Assembly (NCBI GenBank): GCA_021738565.1
Contig: JAIPBT010000011.1
Span: forward strand, 45,195-109,194
From: Bacteroidales bacterium
Lineage (GTDB): Bacteria > Bacteroidota > Bacteroidia > Bacteroidales > GCA-2748055
Direction: 5' to 3'
Length of the DNA: 64,000 nt
The translations under genes and the position numbers were made by a program. Positions 27,850-36,707 of this stretch are shown piece after piece; within the stretch, counting starts at the first letter, position 1, and every line of letters starts with the position of its first letter. The notes beneath the pieces were generated by a model. That model worked only from the letters and a program-made list of their open reading frames with translations. It ran no database searches and had not been told where the DNA came from.

Positions 27850-28166
27850 TTGGTTTTGAATTTTTTAAATTTGAAAACAGGAGTTCCGGGGGGAGGTACA
27901 GGATCGTACCCGTGTCCTCCCCAGGGGTGGCAGCTCAGGATTCTTTTGGTTCCCAGGAACAGGCCCTTTATAGGACCATGGGTCTTGAGCGCTTCAATCG
28001 CGTATTGTGAACAGGTCGGTTCGTATCTGCACGTGCCGGGCAGCATCGGAGATATGACCCACTGGTATATCTTAACCGGCAAGATCAGGAGGGCCGACAA
28101 TCCCTTCCTGAACCATTTTACCGGGCAGCTATTGTTGATTGTATTGATTATTGACATTCTTTGCAT
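27846..28166 (-). CDS. yidD: Membrane protein insertion efficiency factor YidD
   Basis: The 106-residue protein has the YidD signature: a hydrophobic start ([15 protein letters not shown]), then [17 protein letters not shown] and [17 protein letters not shown] with three conserved Cys. YidD helps YidC-dependent membrane insertion. It sits between zur and znuA with overlaps (19 bp with zur, 4 bp with znuA), so it is part of the zinc operon rather than next to rnpA/yidC as in many bacteria. Starts at ATG 28166 or ATG 28157 are both possible; the N-terminal 20 residues are longer than usual. Confidence 0.9.
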   Translation of the reverse strand: MQRMSIINTINNSCPVKWFRKGLSALLILPVKIYQWVISPMLPGTCRYEPTCSQYAIEALKTHGPIKGLFLGTKRILSCHPWGGHGYDPVPPPGTPVFKFKKFKTK

Positions 28167-28555
28167 ATTCCTATTACAAGAAACTGGTTCTCTTCTTTTA
28201 TAAATCCTTCAGGCAGCTGATAGTCCTTCACTTCGATTTCCTTAAAACAAAACAGTTTTTCACATTTTGAACATTTAAAATGAATATGGTCATTGTAATG
28301 TCCGTTTCCCTTTGGGTCATAGATTTTCAAGGCATACTTCACTTCATGGTCAATGATGATCCTCAGCAGAACATCTTTTTCATACAGAGAATTCAATGTC
28401 CTGTATATGGTTGACCTGTCGCATTGTTCTGACAGTCTCCAGGATATCTCTTTTCCCGACAAAGGTACAGGCGCTTTTTCCAGGGCATATAGAATGTTTA
28501 CCCTGTTTTTTGTCTTGCTGAGACCGTTTGTCTGCAGAATTGCTTTTGCATCCAT
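28148..28555 (-). CDS. zur: Fur-family regulator, probably the zinc sensor Zur
   Basis: The protein has 135 residues from the ATG at 28555 ([15 protein letters not shown]), the typical Fur length; the longer reading from 28651 would run through the predicted promoter. An N-terminal winged helix ([39 protein letters not shown]) precedes a metal domain with [15 protein letters not shown] and a final CKECQ: two CxxC pairs forming the structural zinc site and a His cluster for sensing. It heads an operon with yidD and znuACB, so zinc-dependent repression of uptake is the likely role. Fur or Mur type is less likely. Confidence 0.88.
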   Translation of the reverse strand: MDAKAILQTNGLSKTKNRVNILYALEKAPVPLSGKEISWRLSEQCDRSTIYRTLNSLYEKDVLLRIIIDHEVKYALKIYDPKGNGHYNDHIHFKCSKCEKLFCFKEIEVKDYQLPEGFIKEENQFLVIGICKECQ

Positions 28556-28560
28556 AGAAT

Positions 28561-28608
28561 TTGCAAATGAGTTGCAAAAATAAGATATTTTTATAAATAC
28601 TTCTTCAA
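28561..28608 (-). promoter_or_regulatory. Predicted zur-operon promoter and overlapping Zur operator
   Basis: On the minus strand TTG (28608-28606), a 23-nt spacer and TATTTTTG (28582-28575) form a promoter. Two copies of the self-complementary hexamer TTGCAA (28561-28566 and 28572-28577) lie 11 bp apart, one helical turn, with one overlapping the -7 element and the other 5 bp before the zur ATG. The placement suggests autorepression by Zur, but the site is inferred. Confidence 0.55.
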
Positions 28609-28725
28609 TGGGGTCTGTTTTTTTGAGTACCCAAGGCAGAGAAACCATCAAATTTGTTTAATTTGGCGCACTTAAATTGAGCGTTAATTCTATTGATCCG
28701 GAACTTTAAAAAAAGAATTTTAAAA

Positions 28726-29949
28726 ATGAAAGAAGCTGTTGCAATTTTATGCGCAGGAGGACCCGCCCCGGGAATTAATACGGTGATTAGTTCTGTTACC
28801 AAGATATTTATCAATAACGGTTACAATGTCATTGGATTGAACGGGGGATACAAGAGTTTGTTTGCTGAGGAGCCTGCATTTGAGTACCTCGATTTTGATT
28901 ATGCCGATCAAATTTACAGTCGGGGCGGTTCTGCTTTGAAGATGAGCAGGCACAAACCCAGGGATGATGAATTTACAGACGATTTTTTTAAGAAGTACAA
29001 TGTTAAGTTGATTGTTACCATTGGTGGTGACGACACTGCATCAACAGCGAACAGGTTAACAAAGTACCTGGCAAGTAAGAAAATTGATGTAAAGAATATT
29101 CATGTTCCAAAAACAATCGACAATGATCTTCCACTGCCGGAAGGAACGCCGACTTTCGGGTATCATTCGGCAAAGGAAGAAGGTGTTCGGCTGGCTTCAA
29201 CAATCTATGAGGATGCGCGCACCAGCGGAAATTGGTTTGTAGTTTCTGCAATGGGTCGCGAGGCTGGTCATCTTGCAATGGGAATCGGAACTGCCACGCA
29301 CTATCCCATGATCATCATTCCTGAAATGTTCAATAAAACAAAGATTACCTTCGAAAAGATTACAAAGCTGGTTATCTCATCCATGGTAAAGAGAAGGATC
29401 CTGGGAATTGATTATGGTGTGGCAATCATCAGTGAAGGTGTATTTCATTTTATGAGTGAGAAAGAGATCATTGACACGGGCATCAATTTCACTTTTGATG
29501 ACCATGGTCATCCCGAACTGGGGAATGTCAGCAAATCCCATATATTTAATATGCTTACCCAGCAGGAGCTCAAAACTCTGAGGATCAATGTAAAAAGCCG
29601 TCCCAATGAAATGGGATATGAACTGCGCTGCTGCCGGCCGGTGGCTTACGATCTGGCATATGCCACGCGGCTCGGACTTGGAGTATTCAAGTTATTCGAA
29701 GCCGGGCAGACAGGATGCATGATAACCATTAACAGGAATTCGGAAGTTAAGCCTCTATTCCTGAAGGATGTTGAAGATGAAAACGGAAAGGTAAAGCCAC
29801 GGCTCGTGAATGTGGATTCTCCGAATGTTCAGATGATTTTCAGGAACAACCTTCATTATATTACGAAAGAGGACTACAGGGCTGCCAGGAAGTATGTTAA
29901 GAATCCGGAAGAATATGATTTTTTCAGGATCCTGGACTGGGAACAGTAA
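28726..29949 (+). CDS. Phosphofructokinase, probably pyrophosphate-dependent (first of two)
   Basis: The 407-residue protein is a group A phosphofructokinase (pfkA/pfp type): AVAILCAGGPAPGIN at the start, IGGDDTAST (Gly100-Asp103), the catalytic VPKTIDNDLP (Lys129, Asp132, Asp134) and SAMGREAGHLA. Asp after GGD together with Lys before TIDND is the pair associated with pyrophosphate rather than ATP as phosphoryl donor. I chose ATG 28726; the reading from TTG 28693 adds an unlikely basic N-terminus. It would catalyse the fructose-6-phosphate/fructose-1,6-bisphosphate step in glycolysis, reversibly if pyrophosphate is used. A paralogue lies 329 bp downstream. Confidence 0.88.
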   Translation: MKEAVAILCAGGPAPGINTVISSVTKIFINNGYNVIGLNGGYKSLFAEEPAFEYLDFDYADQIYSRGGSALKMSRHKPRDDEFTDDFFKKYNVKLIVTIGGDDTASTANRLTKYLASKKIDVKNIHVPKTIDNDLPLPEGTPTFGYHSAKEEGVRLASTIYEDARTSGNWFVVSAMGREAGHLAMGIGTATHYPMIIIPEMFNKTKITFEKITKLVISSMVKRRILGIDYGVAIISEGVFHFMSEKEIIDTGINFTFDDHGHPELGNVSKSHIFNMLTQQELKTLRINVKSRPNEMGYELRCCRPVAYDLAYATRLGLGVFKLFEAGQTGCMITINRNSEVKPLFLKDVEDENGKVKPRLVNVDSPNVQMIFRNNLHYITKEDYRAARKYVKNPEEYDFFRILDWEQ

Positions 29950-30278
29950 AAGTTCAACGTCTCCAGGTAACTCCCCGGGCGAAGCCCCCTCCGTAAAACT
30001 CTCATAACGCAATGAATATAAATAACTTCGCGAAACTCAGCGAAAAGTTTTACGCCTCCAATTAACTCTGCAGTTAAATTATTCGGTTAAATAATTCGTT
30101 TAAATTCAGCGGTTTACACTGTATCCGTGTTTTTATCGTTTATCCCTTGTCAAATCTCTAAAACTTCGGTCCAGCCTACAAAACAGAAATATCAAAGGAG
30201 AATATTGGGGAAAGTCCAAAGGGTTTGCCTCTTGACATCCAGCTGATAATGTTCTATTTTTAAAAAAAATTAGAGATT
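29950..30278. other. Spacer between the two phosphofructokinase genes
   Basis: No gene was seen. The spacer holds an imperfect inverted repeat around GTAAAACT (29993-30000) and AGTTTTAC (30047-30054), and a run of related TTAAAT/TTCGG words near 30075-30105. It may carry a terminator-like structure for the first gene and the promoter of the second. Confidence 0.4.
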
Positions 30279-31490
30279 ATGGCCAATATCAAGAAAAAAG
30301 GAACCATTGGTATACTTACCGGTGGAGGGGATGTACCGGGTTTGAATCCTGCCATCAGGGCAGTAACAATCAGGGCGCTGAGGGAAGGTTTCCAGGTGAT
30401 AGGTCTGCGCCGCGGCTGGGAAGGTATCATAGATATCCAGCGGGATAAATCGGTTGATAACAGTGACTGCTATACAATTTTAACCGAGCAGATTGTCAAC
30501 AAAGCAGGGCGCACCGGAGGCACCTTTTTACACACTTCAAGGATGAATCCCGGACGTGTAAAGAAAGCTGATGTTCCTGTACATCTTTCAGACAAGTATG
30601 ACAAAGAGATAAACGATCTGACCGGTGAGGTAATTAAGAACCTGGAGTTCCTGGGCATAGAATATCTGATCCCCATTGGCGGAGATGACACGTTAAGTTT
30701 CGCGGTCAGGCTTTTCAAAGAGGGGTTCAAGGTAATTGCCATCCCAAAAACCATGGACAATGATGTTCCCGGCACAGATTATTGTATTGGTTTTAGTACC
30801 TGCGTAACGCGTACCATTCAGATGACAAATACATTGCGCACCACAGCCGGTTCGCATGAGCGCATTCTGGTGATGGAAGTTTTCGGCCGGTATTCCGGCT
30901 TTACTGCCATGCTTCCCACGATGGCGGGTTCAGCAAACAGGTGTGTTATTCCGGAATATAAGTTTGACATGGAGCATCTGACAGAACTGCTTGTTGAGGA
31001 CCGCAACAACAATCCAAGCAAATATTCCGTGGTTCTTGTTTCTGAAGGGGCCACATTTAAAGGAATGGATAAAATGGTATTGAAAAGCGAAGAAAAAGAT
31101 GCCTATGGTCATGCAAAACTTGGCGGGATAGGAACGCTGGTTTCGGAACAGATCAAAACGTTAACGCCAAAATTTAACAATGGAGTGAAAGTGAACGTGA
31201 TCAACCAGTCACTGGGTTATCTTGTGAGAGGAGGGAACCCCGACGCCATTGATTCAATTGTTCCAATGGCATATGGCAATCTCGCTCTTGACCTTATCCT
31301 GAAAGGAATTCACGGCCGGCTCGTGGTACTCAGGAACGGCAGGTATGACAATGCTCCGATAGACGTGGTGGTCACTGATTCAAAATTCATTGATATTAAG
31401 AAACACTACAATACCGAACGCCTGCGGCCGCATTTCAAGAGTTTTGAATTTCAGCCGCTTTTCATTATGACAGGAAGCGGTATCAGCTGA
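30279..31490 (+). CDS. Phosphofructokinase, probably pyrophosphate-dependent (second of two)
   Basis: The 403-residue protein starts MANIKKKGTIGILTGGGDVPGLNP and carries IGGDDTLSF (Gly134-Asp137), PKTMDNDVPG (Lys157, Asp160) and VMEVFGRYSGFTA. The Asp137/Lys157 pair again fits pyrophosphate dependence. It is clearly a paralogue and not a recent copy of the gene at 28726; it belongs to the subgroup starting GILTGGGDVPGLN. Both are on the plus strand but are separated by 329 bp, so they may be regulated separately. It converges with the SPOR lipoprotein gene (3 bp). Confidence 0.9.
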   Translation: MANIKKKGTIGILTGGGDVPGLNPAIRAVTIRALREGFQVIGLRRGWEGIIDIQRDKSVDNSDCYTILTEQIVNKAGRTGGTFLHTSRMNPGRVKKADVPVHLSDKYDKEINDLTGEVIKNLEFLGIEYLIPIGGDDTLSFAVRLFKEGFKVIAIPKTMDNDVPGTDYCIGFSTCVTRTIQMTNTLRTTAGSHERILVMEVFGRYSGFTAMLPTMAGSANRCVIPEYKFDMEHLTELLVEDRNNNPSKYSVVLVSEGATFKGMDKMVLKSEEKDAYGHAKLGGIGTLVSEQIKTLTPKFNNGVKVNVINQSLGYLVRGGNPDAIDSIVPMAYGNLALDLILKGIHGRLVVLRNGRYDNAPIDVVVTDSKFIDIKKHYNTERLRPHFKSFEFQPLFIMTGSGIS

Positions 31491-31493
31491 TGC

Positions 31494-31946
31494 CTACTTT
31501 TCCATATAGATCCATGCCTCATCCGTAAGGTTTTCGCGGGCTTTATACATGCTTTGTGCCGCTTCTCTCAGGGTGGCATGTGTCGTGTAAACTACCAGGT
31601 TAAAATCATAGGGGCCGGCAATGATATTGCCAAGTCCTCCCATACCTTTAACTTTGACTGAGTAGTCTTTAGCATATTTCATGTTCTTGAAGCTGCCAAT
31701 GATAACGGAATATTTTCCAATGGCGGCTTTCTTTTCTTTCGTCTGCTGCTCGAGCATTTTCGCACACTCTTCAGCTTTCAGGTTAAGTAATTCATAATCC
31801 TGCTTCAGGTTGACAAGTTGTTCCTCAAGGACAGCTTTCTCCTCTACCAGGGAATCGATCTCTTCCTGGCTCATGGAAGGTTTTTCAAAAAGTGAACATG
31901 AAGATGCAATTATTACCGTGATTAATAGAATGGCAGCCTTTTTCAT
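31494..31946 (-). CDS. Lipoprotein with coiled coil and SPOR-like domain
   Basis: The 150-residue protein has a lipoprotein signal (MKKAAILLITVIIASSCSLF, with ASSC as lipobox), a coiled coil (about 27-72, heptads in EKAVLEEQLVNLKQDYELL) and a C-terminal SPOR-like module (about 76-148): GKYSVIIGSFKNMKYAKDY ... GGLGNIIAGPYDFNLVVYTTHATLREA. SPOR domains bind denuded peptidoglycan at division or remodelling sites, so a cell-wall anchoring role is plausible. It stands alone, 78 bp from the EEP-family gene. Confidence 0.75.
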   Translation of the reverse strand: MKKAAILLITVIIASSCSLFEKPSMSQEEIDSLVEEKAVLEEQLVNLKQDYELLNLKAEECAKMLEQQTKEKKAAIGKYSVIIGSFKNMKYAKDYSVKVKGMGGLGNIIAGPYDFNLVVYTTHATLREAAQSMYKARENLTDEAWIYMEK

Positions 31947-32024
31947 AATATGTGCATTTAAGTTTAAATCAAAAATAAAACATTAATCTGTTAATTTCCA
32001 TAAGATTATTAACAAAAAAGACAA

Positions 32025-33191
32025 TTATTTTTTGATGGTACCGGTTTTATCTGCATTTGTTTCCGCTGTTTCTGATCGAACCAGCCTTGCTGAAATTGGA
32101 AAATGATCTGAAAATCTTGATTTTATCCGTTTGAATCCGGTTGCTTCGATCTCTTTGCTGTAAAGGATAAAATCTATCCTGAATGATGGAAGGTCGCCCG
32201 CATAGGTGTTGCCCAGACCTCTCCCTGCTTCCCTGAATGCATCATGAAGGCCCTTTTTGATCCTTGTGTAGGCAAAGGAGACCGGGGTATCGTTGAAATC
32301 GCCGGCCACTATAACGGGGTGAGGTGAATTTTTGATATAGCGGTGTATGATGATTGATTGTTCCGAGCGTTGTATGAATGCATCCTTTAACTTCATTCCT
32401 ATCTCTTTAACCTCTTTTATTTGCTGGTTTGAATATTTCAGAGAGAGTGTATCAATGAAACTGTAATTGTTATGTGCAAATTTTATCGATTGAAGGTGAA
32501 TGTTAAAAATCCTGACAGTGTCGTTCCCAACCCATATATCTGTATAAACAGCCTGGTTCAGGGTATTGTCAAAGGGTATCCTGCTGGTTTTTACGATGGG
32601 GTATTTACTGAAGGTTGCGATTCCTATGCCGGTATTCGGACTGCTTTTCCTTGCGTAGTAGACAGCATTGTATGGATGGGTTTTTAACCGGTCAATTATA
32701 TCAACTTCGTGCCTGCCTTTCTTGTTGACCGTGTAGAATTCCTGGAAACAGATCACAGCTGGGGATTCCTCTTTTATGATACGGAATATGCCTTCCCTGG
32801 AGTTTTCTGAGCGGCTCCATTTGTACTTATCAAATGTCCTTACATTATAGGACATAATGCTGATCCATTCCGGGGCATTATTTGATGGAATATCATTGTT
32901 GCCTGAAAAATTCATAGGCAGGAAATTCATCAGGTGGGTCCAGCCTATGATTATGGCCAGCAACGAGATCAGAAGTTCCTTCCTGAACCGTATGATCCAG
33001 TATATAAGAAATATTAGGTTGACCAAGAGGATGTATGGATAGATAAGACCAAAGAAAGCAGGGAAAAGGATTTTTGATGGATCGATAAAAGGCGCTGAAT
33101 AGGATATAAGCAGGCTGAACGCGGCCAGGTAATTAAGATATTTGATGAGATTTCTGAAGGCTTTTTTCAAAATACCACCTGTTTTTTCCAA
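32025..33191 (-). CDS. Membrane-anchored endonuclease/exonuclease/phosphatase (EEP) family protein
   Basis: The 388-residue protein has three N-terminal membrane segments (about 15-110; AAFSLLISYSAPFI, PYILLVNLIFLIYWII, LLISLLAIIIGW) and then an EEP catalytic domain: ISIMSYNVRTFDKY (Asn), VICFQEFY (Glu metal ligand), VIVAGDFNDTPVSFAY (Asp and Asn) and FSDHFPISA (catalytic Asp-His). The fold covers nucleases, sphingomyelinases and inositol phosphatases; this membrane-anchored Bacteroidota type has no assigned substrate. It is followed closely by the rhomboid genes on the same strand. Confidence 0.88.
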   Translation of the reverse strand: MEKTGGILKKAFRNLIKYLNYLAAFSLLISYSAPFIDPSKILFPAFFGLIYPYILLVNLIFLIYWIIRFRKELLISLLAIIIGWTHLMNFLPMNFSGNNDIPSNNAPEWISIMSYNVRTFDKYKWSRSENSREGIFRIIKEESPAVICFQEFYTVNKKGRHEVDIIDRLKTHPYNAVYYARKSSPNTGIGIATFSKYPIVKTSRIPFDNTLNQAVYTDIWVGNDTVRIFNIHLQSIKFAHNNYSFIDTLSLKYSNQQIKEVKEIGMKLKDAFIQRSEQSIIIHRYIKNSPHPVIVAGDFNDTPVSFAYTRIKKGLHDAFREAGRGLGNTYAGDLPSFRIDFILYSKEIEATGFKRIKSRFSDHFPISARLVRSETAETNADKTGTIKK

Positions 33192-33221
33192 ATGTATAAC
33201 TCCCGGAGGAAAAATCCCGGA

Positions 33222-34127
33222 TTATTTTTTCATATTGAATAGCTTTTTCTTTTCGGAGGCTGACAGTGAATCATAACCACCTGTTGATATTTTATCCAGT
33301 ATCCTGTCGATCTCTTTTTGCTCTTCAGCTTTCTGTTTGTTGTATTCAAGATCATCGGCCGGACGTTTGTAGGTGACTTTCAGCTTTTTTTCTCTTTTGA
33401 AAAAGCTGAAAAAACCATCCATGAACCTGTCAAATCCTCTTGTGATATCTTTACCTCTCCTGTAGTAGTGGGCAAAAAGGTAGCCCATTAAGGCGCCGCC
33501 AATGTGTGATATCTTACCACCCGTATTGTCTGTGAAATCGAAAATTGTTGAAGTAAAAAACAACACAAGGGCAACGTATATAATTTTAATGGGGCCAAGC
33601 AGTACAATATTCATCCGGCGATTCGGGACCATTATTGCAACTGCAATAACTATTGCCATTACTGATGCAGACGCCCCTGTTGCAATTGATTGTTCCCTTA
33701 CTTCTTTAAAAAACGGAAAGACGTTATAAAACAATACAAATAATAATGCACCGCTTAAGCCTCCGAGTATATAAGTGCCAAATAATTTCTTAATTCCGAA
33801 TTCTGCTATGAAATATTTTCCGAACCAATACAGGATCAGCAGGTTAAAAACAATATGGTAAAGCAAGCCATGAGTAAACATATAGGTTATGATCGTCCAT
33901 GGTTTTCGGCTTAAGGCACCCAGGTCAGACGGTACAGCAAGGTATTGAAGGATCTCGTAGATGCTTTGCGTACGGTCTATTTTATTAAGTAGGACAAGAA
34001 AAATAACACCAATATGCAATGCAAGGAATACGGCAACATTAACATAGATCAGTTTGTGCAGGGCATTACCGTTGCGGTAGGAATCTTTTATTTCATCGAA
34101 GATTGACATCTCAAAATCCCAAAGCAA
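33222..34127 (-). CDS. Rhomboid family intramembrane serine protease (downstream of the pair)
   Basis: The 301-residue protein has about six membrane segments followed by a 60-residue charged cytoplasmic tail (FFKREKKLKVTYKRPADDLEYNKQKAEEQKEI). The catalytic residues are in ATGASASVMAI (Ser in GAS) and KISHIGGALMGYL (His). The usual GxSGAVFG is changed to GASASVMA, so the oxyanion surroundings differ from the neighbouring copy. The start may be ATG 34109 (MSIFDEIKDSYR) rather than 34127, which gives a normal gap after the upstream rhomboid. Rhomboids cut membrane proteins inside the bilayer; substrates are unknown. Confidence 0.88.
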   Translation of the reverse strand: MLWDFEMSIFDEIKDSYRNGNALHKLIYVNVAVFLALHIGVIFLVLLNKIDRTQSIYEILQYLAVPSDLGALSRKPWTIITYMFTHGLLYHIVFNLLILYWFGKYFIAEFGIKKLFGTYILGGLSGALLFVLFYNVFPFFKEVREQSIATGASASVMAIVIAVAIMVPNRRMNIVLLGPIKIIYVALVLFFTSTIFDFTDNTGGKISHIGGALMGYLFAHYYRRGKDITRGFDRFMDGFFSFFKREKKLKVTYKRPADDLEYNKQKAEEQKEIDRILDKISTGGYDSLSASEKKKLFNMKK

Positions 34128-34129
34128 AA

Positions 34130-34858
34130 TTAATAGAACCTGTTGCTTTTTTTATTCCAGTATTTTATCAGCGCAAATCCGAATATCATCCCTCCAATGT
34201 GCGCAAAATGTGCAATGTTACTTCCAGGCTGTGTAACGCCAAGGTAAATTTCCAATGCACCGTATCCAATGACAAGCCATTTTGCTTTTATAGGGAAAGG
34301 GAACGGTATTATGAAAAGCGGTGTGTTGGGGAACAGCATTCCAAAAGCAAGCAATATTCCAAAAACTGCGCCTGACGCTCCAACAGTCGGTGTTCGCAGT
34401 GCCTGGTACAGGCCGCCATGTGTTGATGCAAGTTCCCTCAGTCTTTCATAAGTTATCGTATCGAAATTATACTGTGCCTTAACGGCATTTATTGTTGGAG
34501 CGAGTTCGATGTACTGCACAAACTGGTGCAGGAATGCAGCGCCAATACCTGTTACAAAAAAGTAAATGAGGAATCTTTGTCCTCCCCACACACTTTCCAG
34601 GGTTTTCCCAAATATCCACAGGGCCCACATATTAAAGAAAATATGCATAAAACTTCCATGCATGAACATATGCGTGACGATCTGCCAGGGTTTGAAAAGC
34701 GGGGATTGTATGTAGAACATTCCAAGGACCCCATTGAGGTTAATAATACCGCTTCTGCCCAGGATCCAATAGAGCACAAATGCCACTACATTTATGATAA
34801 TCAGGTTTTTAACAACTGGTGGCGTGCTGGATGTACGTCCAAAATTAAATCGACTCAT
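34130..34858 (-). CDS. Rhomboid family intramembrane serine protease (upstream of the pair)
   Basis: The 242-residue protein has six membrane segments with VTHMFMHGSFMHIFFNMWALWIFG (typical rhomboid loop/TM2 pattern, in part), the catalytic GASGAVFGILLAFG and the His in FAHIGGMIFGFAL, all in canonical form. It is encoded directly before a second, diverged rhomboid and after mutL (40-bp gap) on the same strand. The tandem pair is common in Bacteroidota and suggests division of substrates or heteromeric action, which is inference. Confidence 0.92.
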   Translation of the reverse strand: MSRFNFGRTSSTPPVVKNLIIINVVAFVLYWILGRSGIINLNGVLGMFYIQSPLFKPWQIVTHMFMHGSFMHIFFNMWALWIFGKTLESVWGGQRFLIYFFVTGIGAAFLHQFVQYIELAPTINAVKAQYNFDTITYERLRELASTHGGLYQALRTPTVGASGAVFGILLAFGMLFPNTPLFIIPFPFPIKAKWLVIGYGALEIYLGVTQPGSNIAHFAHIGGMIFGFALIKYWNKKSNRFY

Positions 34859-34898
34859 TTGAATTAAAAATATATTTGGTTACCCAAAGTAACAAAAA

Positions 34899-36707
34899 TC
34901 ATGCAAGATGTTTCTCCAGATCTTCAAGTTTAACAATATTTAATATGGTTCGACCCCCGGGCGTTGTATTCGGATTGGAACATGCAAAAAGCTGGTCTAC
35001 AAATTCCTGCATCTCCTTTATGGTCAATTGTTTGCCGTAATGTATTGCAGAGGCTATCGCGGTTGATCTTGCTACTTTTTCGTGTTGGTCAAGCTTGAGC
35101 TCGGAATGTAAATTTTTGTATTGTTCCAGCAATGTTTCAATGACTGACTTGATGTCATGCACCGCAGTATTGGCAGGAACACTGTGTATAATAATGCTAT
35201 TTTGTCCAAAATCACGTATCTCAAATCCCAATTTGCCAATTTCGTCCAGGATTTCCAGACATAAATGGTAATCTCCGGTATTCAGCTGAATGGTTTCCGG
35301 GAAGAGGGTTTGCTGAGAAGCGCTGCTGTTCTTTTTAAATATGGCAATATGTTTTTCATAAAGGATCCGCTCATGCGCTCTTCTTTGATCAATGACCATT
35401 AATCCGGACTTCACAGGAGCAAGAATATATTTTCCTTTTAATTGCAGGTACCTTGCCTCATTTGCAGCAGTATCACTTTCATCTTTAAAAAAGCCAAGAC
35501 CCGGTGACAGGTCCTGGTTGTCTTTTTTGTCATATAGTTTTTGCCAATCCTGGTACGAATCGCTACTGCGCCTTTGCAAACCAAAGGGCTGATTTTCGCT
35601 TTCAAACGGGTTGAAATCGTGATTGATATTTTCTTTGGGCATGTTGATTTGCTGGTCTTTTCTGAGGGAAGGAATATCAATGATTCCCTCTTTGTCGAAA
35701 TCAAGTGAGGGCGAGAGGTTATGTCTTCCTATGGCTTCTTTTGTTGATGCATGAAGTATATGCCATACTGATCTTTCATCTTCAAACTTGATTTCAGTCT
35801 TCGTTGGGTGTATATTGATGTCTATTGCTGAGGGATCCGTTTCAAAATATATAAAGTAAGCGGGGTAATGATCGGAAGGAAGGATCTCTTCATAAGCTTT
35901 CATGATGGCTTTATGAAAATAGGGATGCTTCATGAAACGGTTATTGACAAATAAGAACTGTTCACCATATGTTTTCTTTGCATATTCCGGTTTGCCTGTA
36001 TAGCCATATATTTTGACAATACTTGTTTCTGTACCAATATCGATAAGGTTTTGCTGTATGTTTTTGCCAAATATCCCGGAGATCCGTTTCTTTATATTAG
36101 AGACAGGCAGGTTAAATACCTGGGTGTTGTTATGAAGCAGGAAAAATTCAATATCAGGATAAGCGAGGGCAGCATGATTGAATTCAGCGATGATATGCCT
36201 GAGTTCCGCCTGGTCGCTTTTCAGGAATTTTCTTCTGGCTGGCACATTGAAAAAAATATTCCGGACGGTAATATTGGTTCCTACCGGGGTGTTTACAGGT
36301 TCCTGGGAGTTAATGGCGGATGCGGCGGCCCTGATGAGTGTCCCTATTTCATTTGATGAATTCCTGGTCTTTAAAGATACTTCAGCAATAGCCGCAATGG
36401 ATGCAAGCGCCTCCCCCCTGAATCCCATGGTCCGGATTGCATACAGATCGTTTGCTTCTGAAATTTTAGAGGTTGCATGCCGCTCGAAGCACAAACGTGC
36501 ATCATTGTCCGACATCCCCCTTCCATTGTCAACGACCTGAACATAGGTTTTCCCGGCATCTTTAACCCTCACTGTTATGGAACTGGCTCCTGCATCAATG
36601 GAGTTCTCCATAAGTTCTTTTACAATCGAAGCAGGTCGTTGAATTACTTCTCCGGCTGCAATCTGATTGGCAACGGAATCCGGCAATAATTGAATGATGT
36701 CTGACAT
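34899..36707 (-). CDS. mutL: DNA mismatch repair protein MutL
   Basis: The 602-residue protein has the GHKL ATPase domain (about 1-330): QIAAGEVIQRPASIVKELMENSIDAGA (in part), VVDNGRGM, TMGFRGEALASI and IHPTKTEIKF. A linker of about 80 residues precedes the dimerisation domain. The site equivalent to the endonuclease motif DQHA(x)2E(x)4E reads DQRRAHERILYE (Asp440): both Glu are kept but His442 and Ala443 are Arg. The C-terminal CSNPNTTPGGRT is also unlike the CPHGRP of nuclease-active MutL. It is translationally coupled with the small membrane protein gene upstream (adjacent stop and start). Confidence 0.94.
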   Translation of the reverse strand: MSDIIQLLPDSVANQIAAGEVIQRPASIVKELMENSIDAGASSITVRVKDAGKTYVQVVDNGRGMSDNDARLCFERHATSKISEANDLYAIRTMGFRGEALASIAAIAEVSLKTRNSSNEIGTLIRAAASAINSQEPVNTPVGTNITVRNIFFNVPARRKFLKSDQAELRHIIAEFNHAALAYPDIEFFLLHNNTQVFNLPVSNIKKRISGIFGKNIQQNLIDIGTETSIVKIYGYTGKPEYAKKTYGEQFLFVNNRFMKHPYFHKAIMKAYEEILPSDHYPAYFIYFETDPSAIDINIHPTKTEIKFEDERSVWHILHASTKEAIGRHNLSPSLDFDKEGIIDIPSLRKDQQINMPKENINHDFNPFESENQPFGLQRRSSDSYQDWQKLYDKKDNQDLSPGLGFFKDESDTAANEARYLQLKGKYILAPVKSGLMVIDQRRAHERILYEKHIAIFKKNSSASQQTLFPETIQLNTGDYHLCLEILDEIGKLGFEIRDFGQNSIIIHSVPANTAVHDIKSVIETLLEQYKNLHSELKLDQHEKVARSTAIASAIHYGKQLTIKEMQEFVDQLFACSNPNTTPGGRTILNIVKLEDLEKHLA

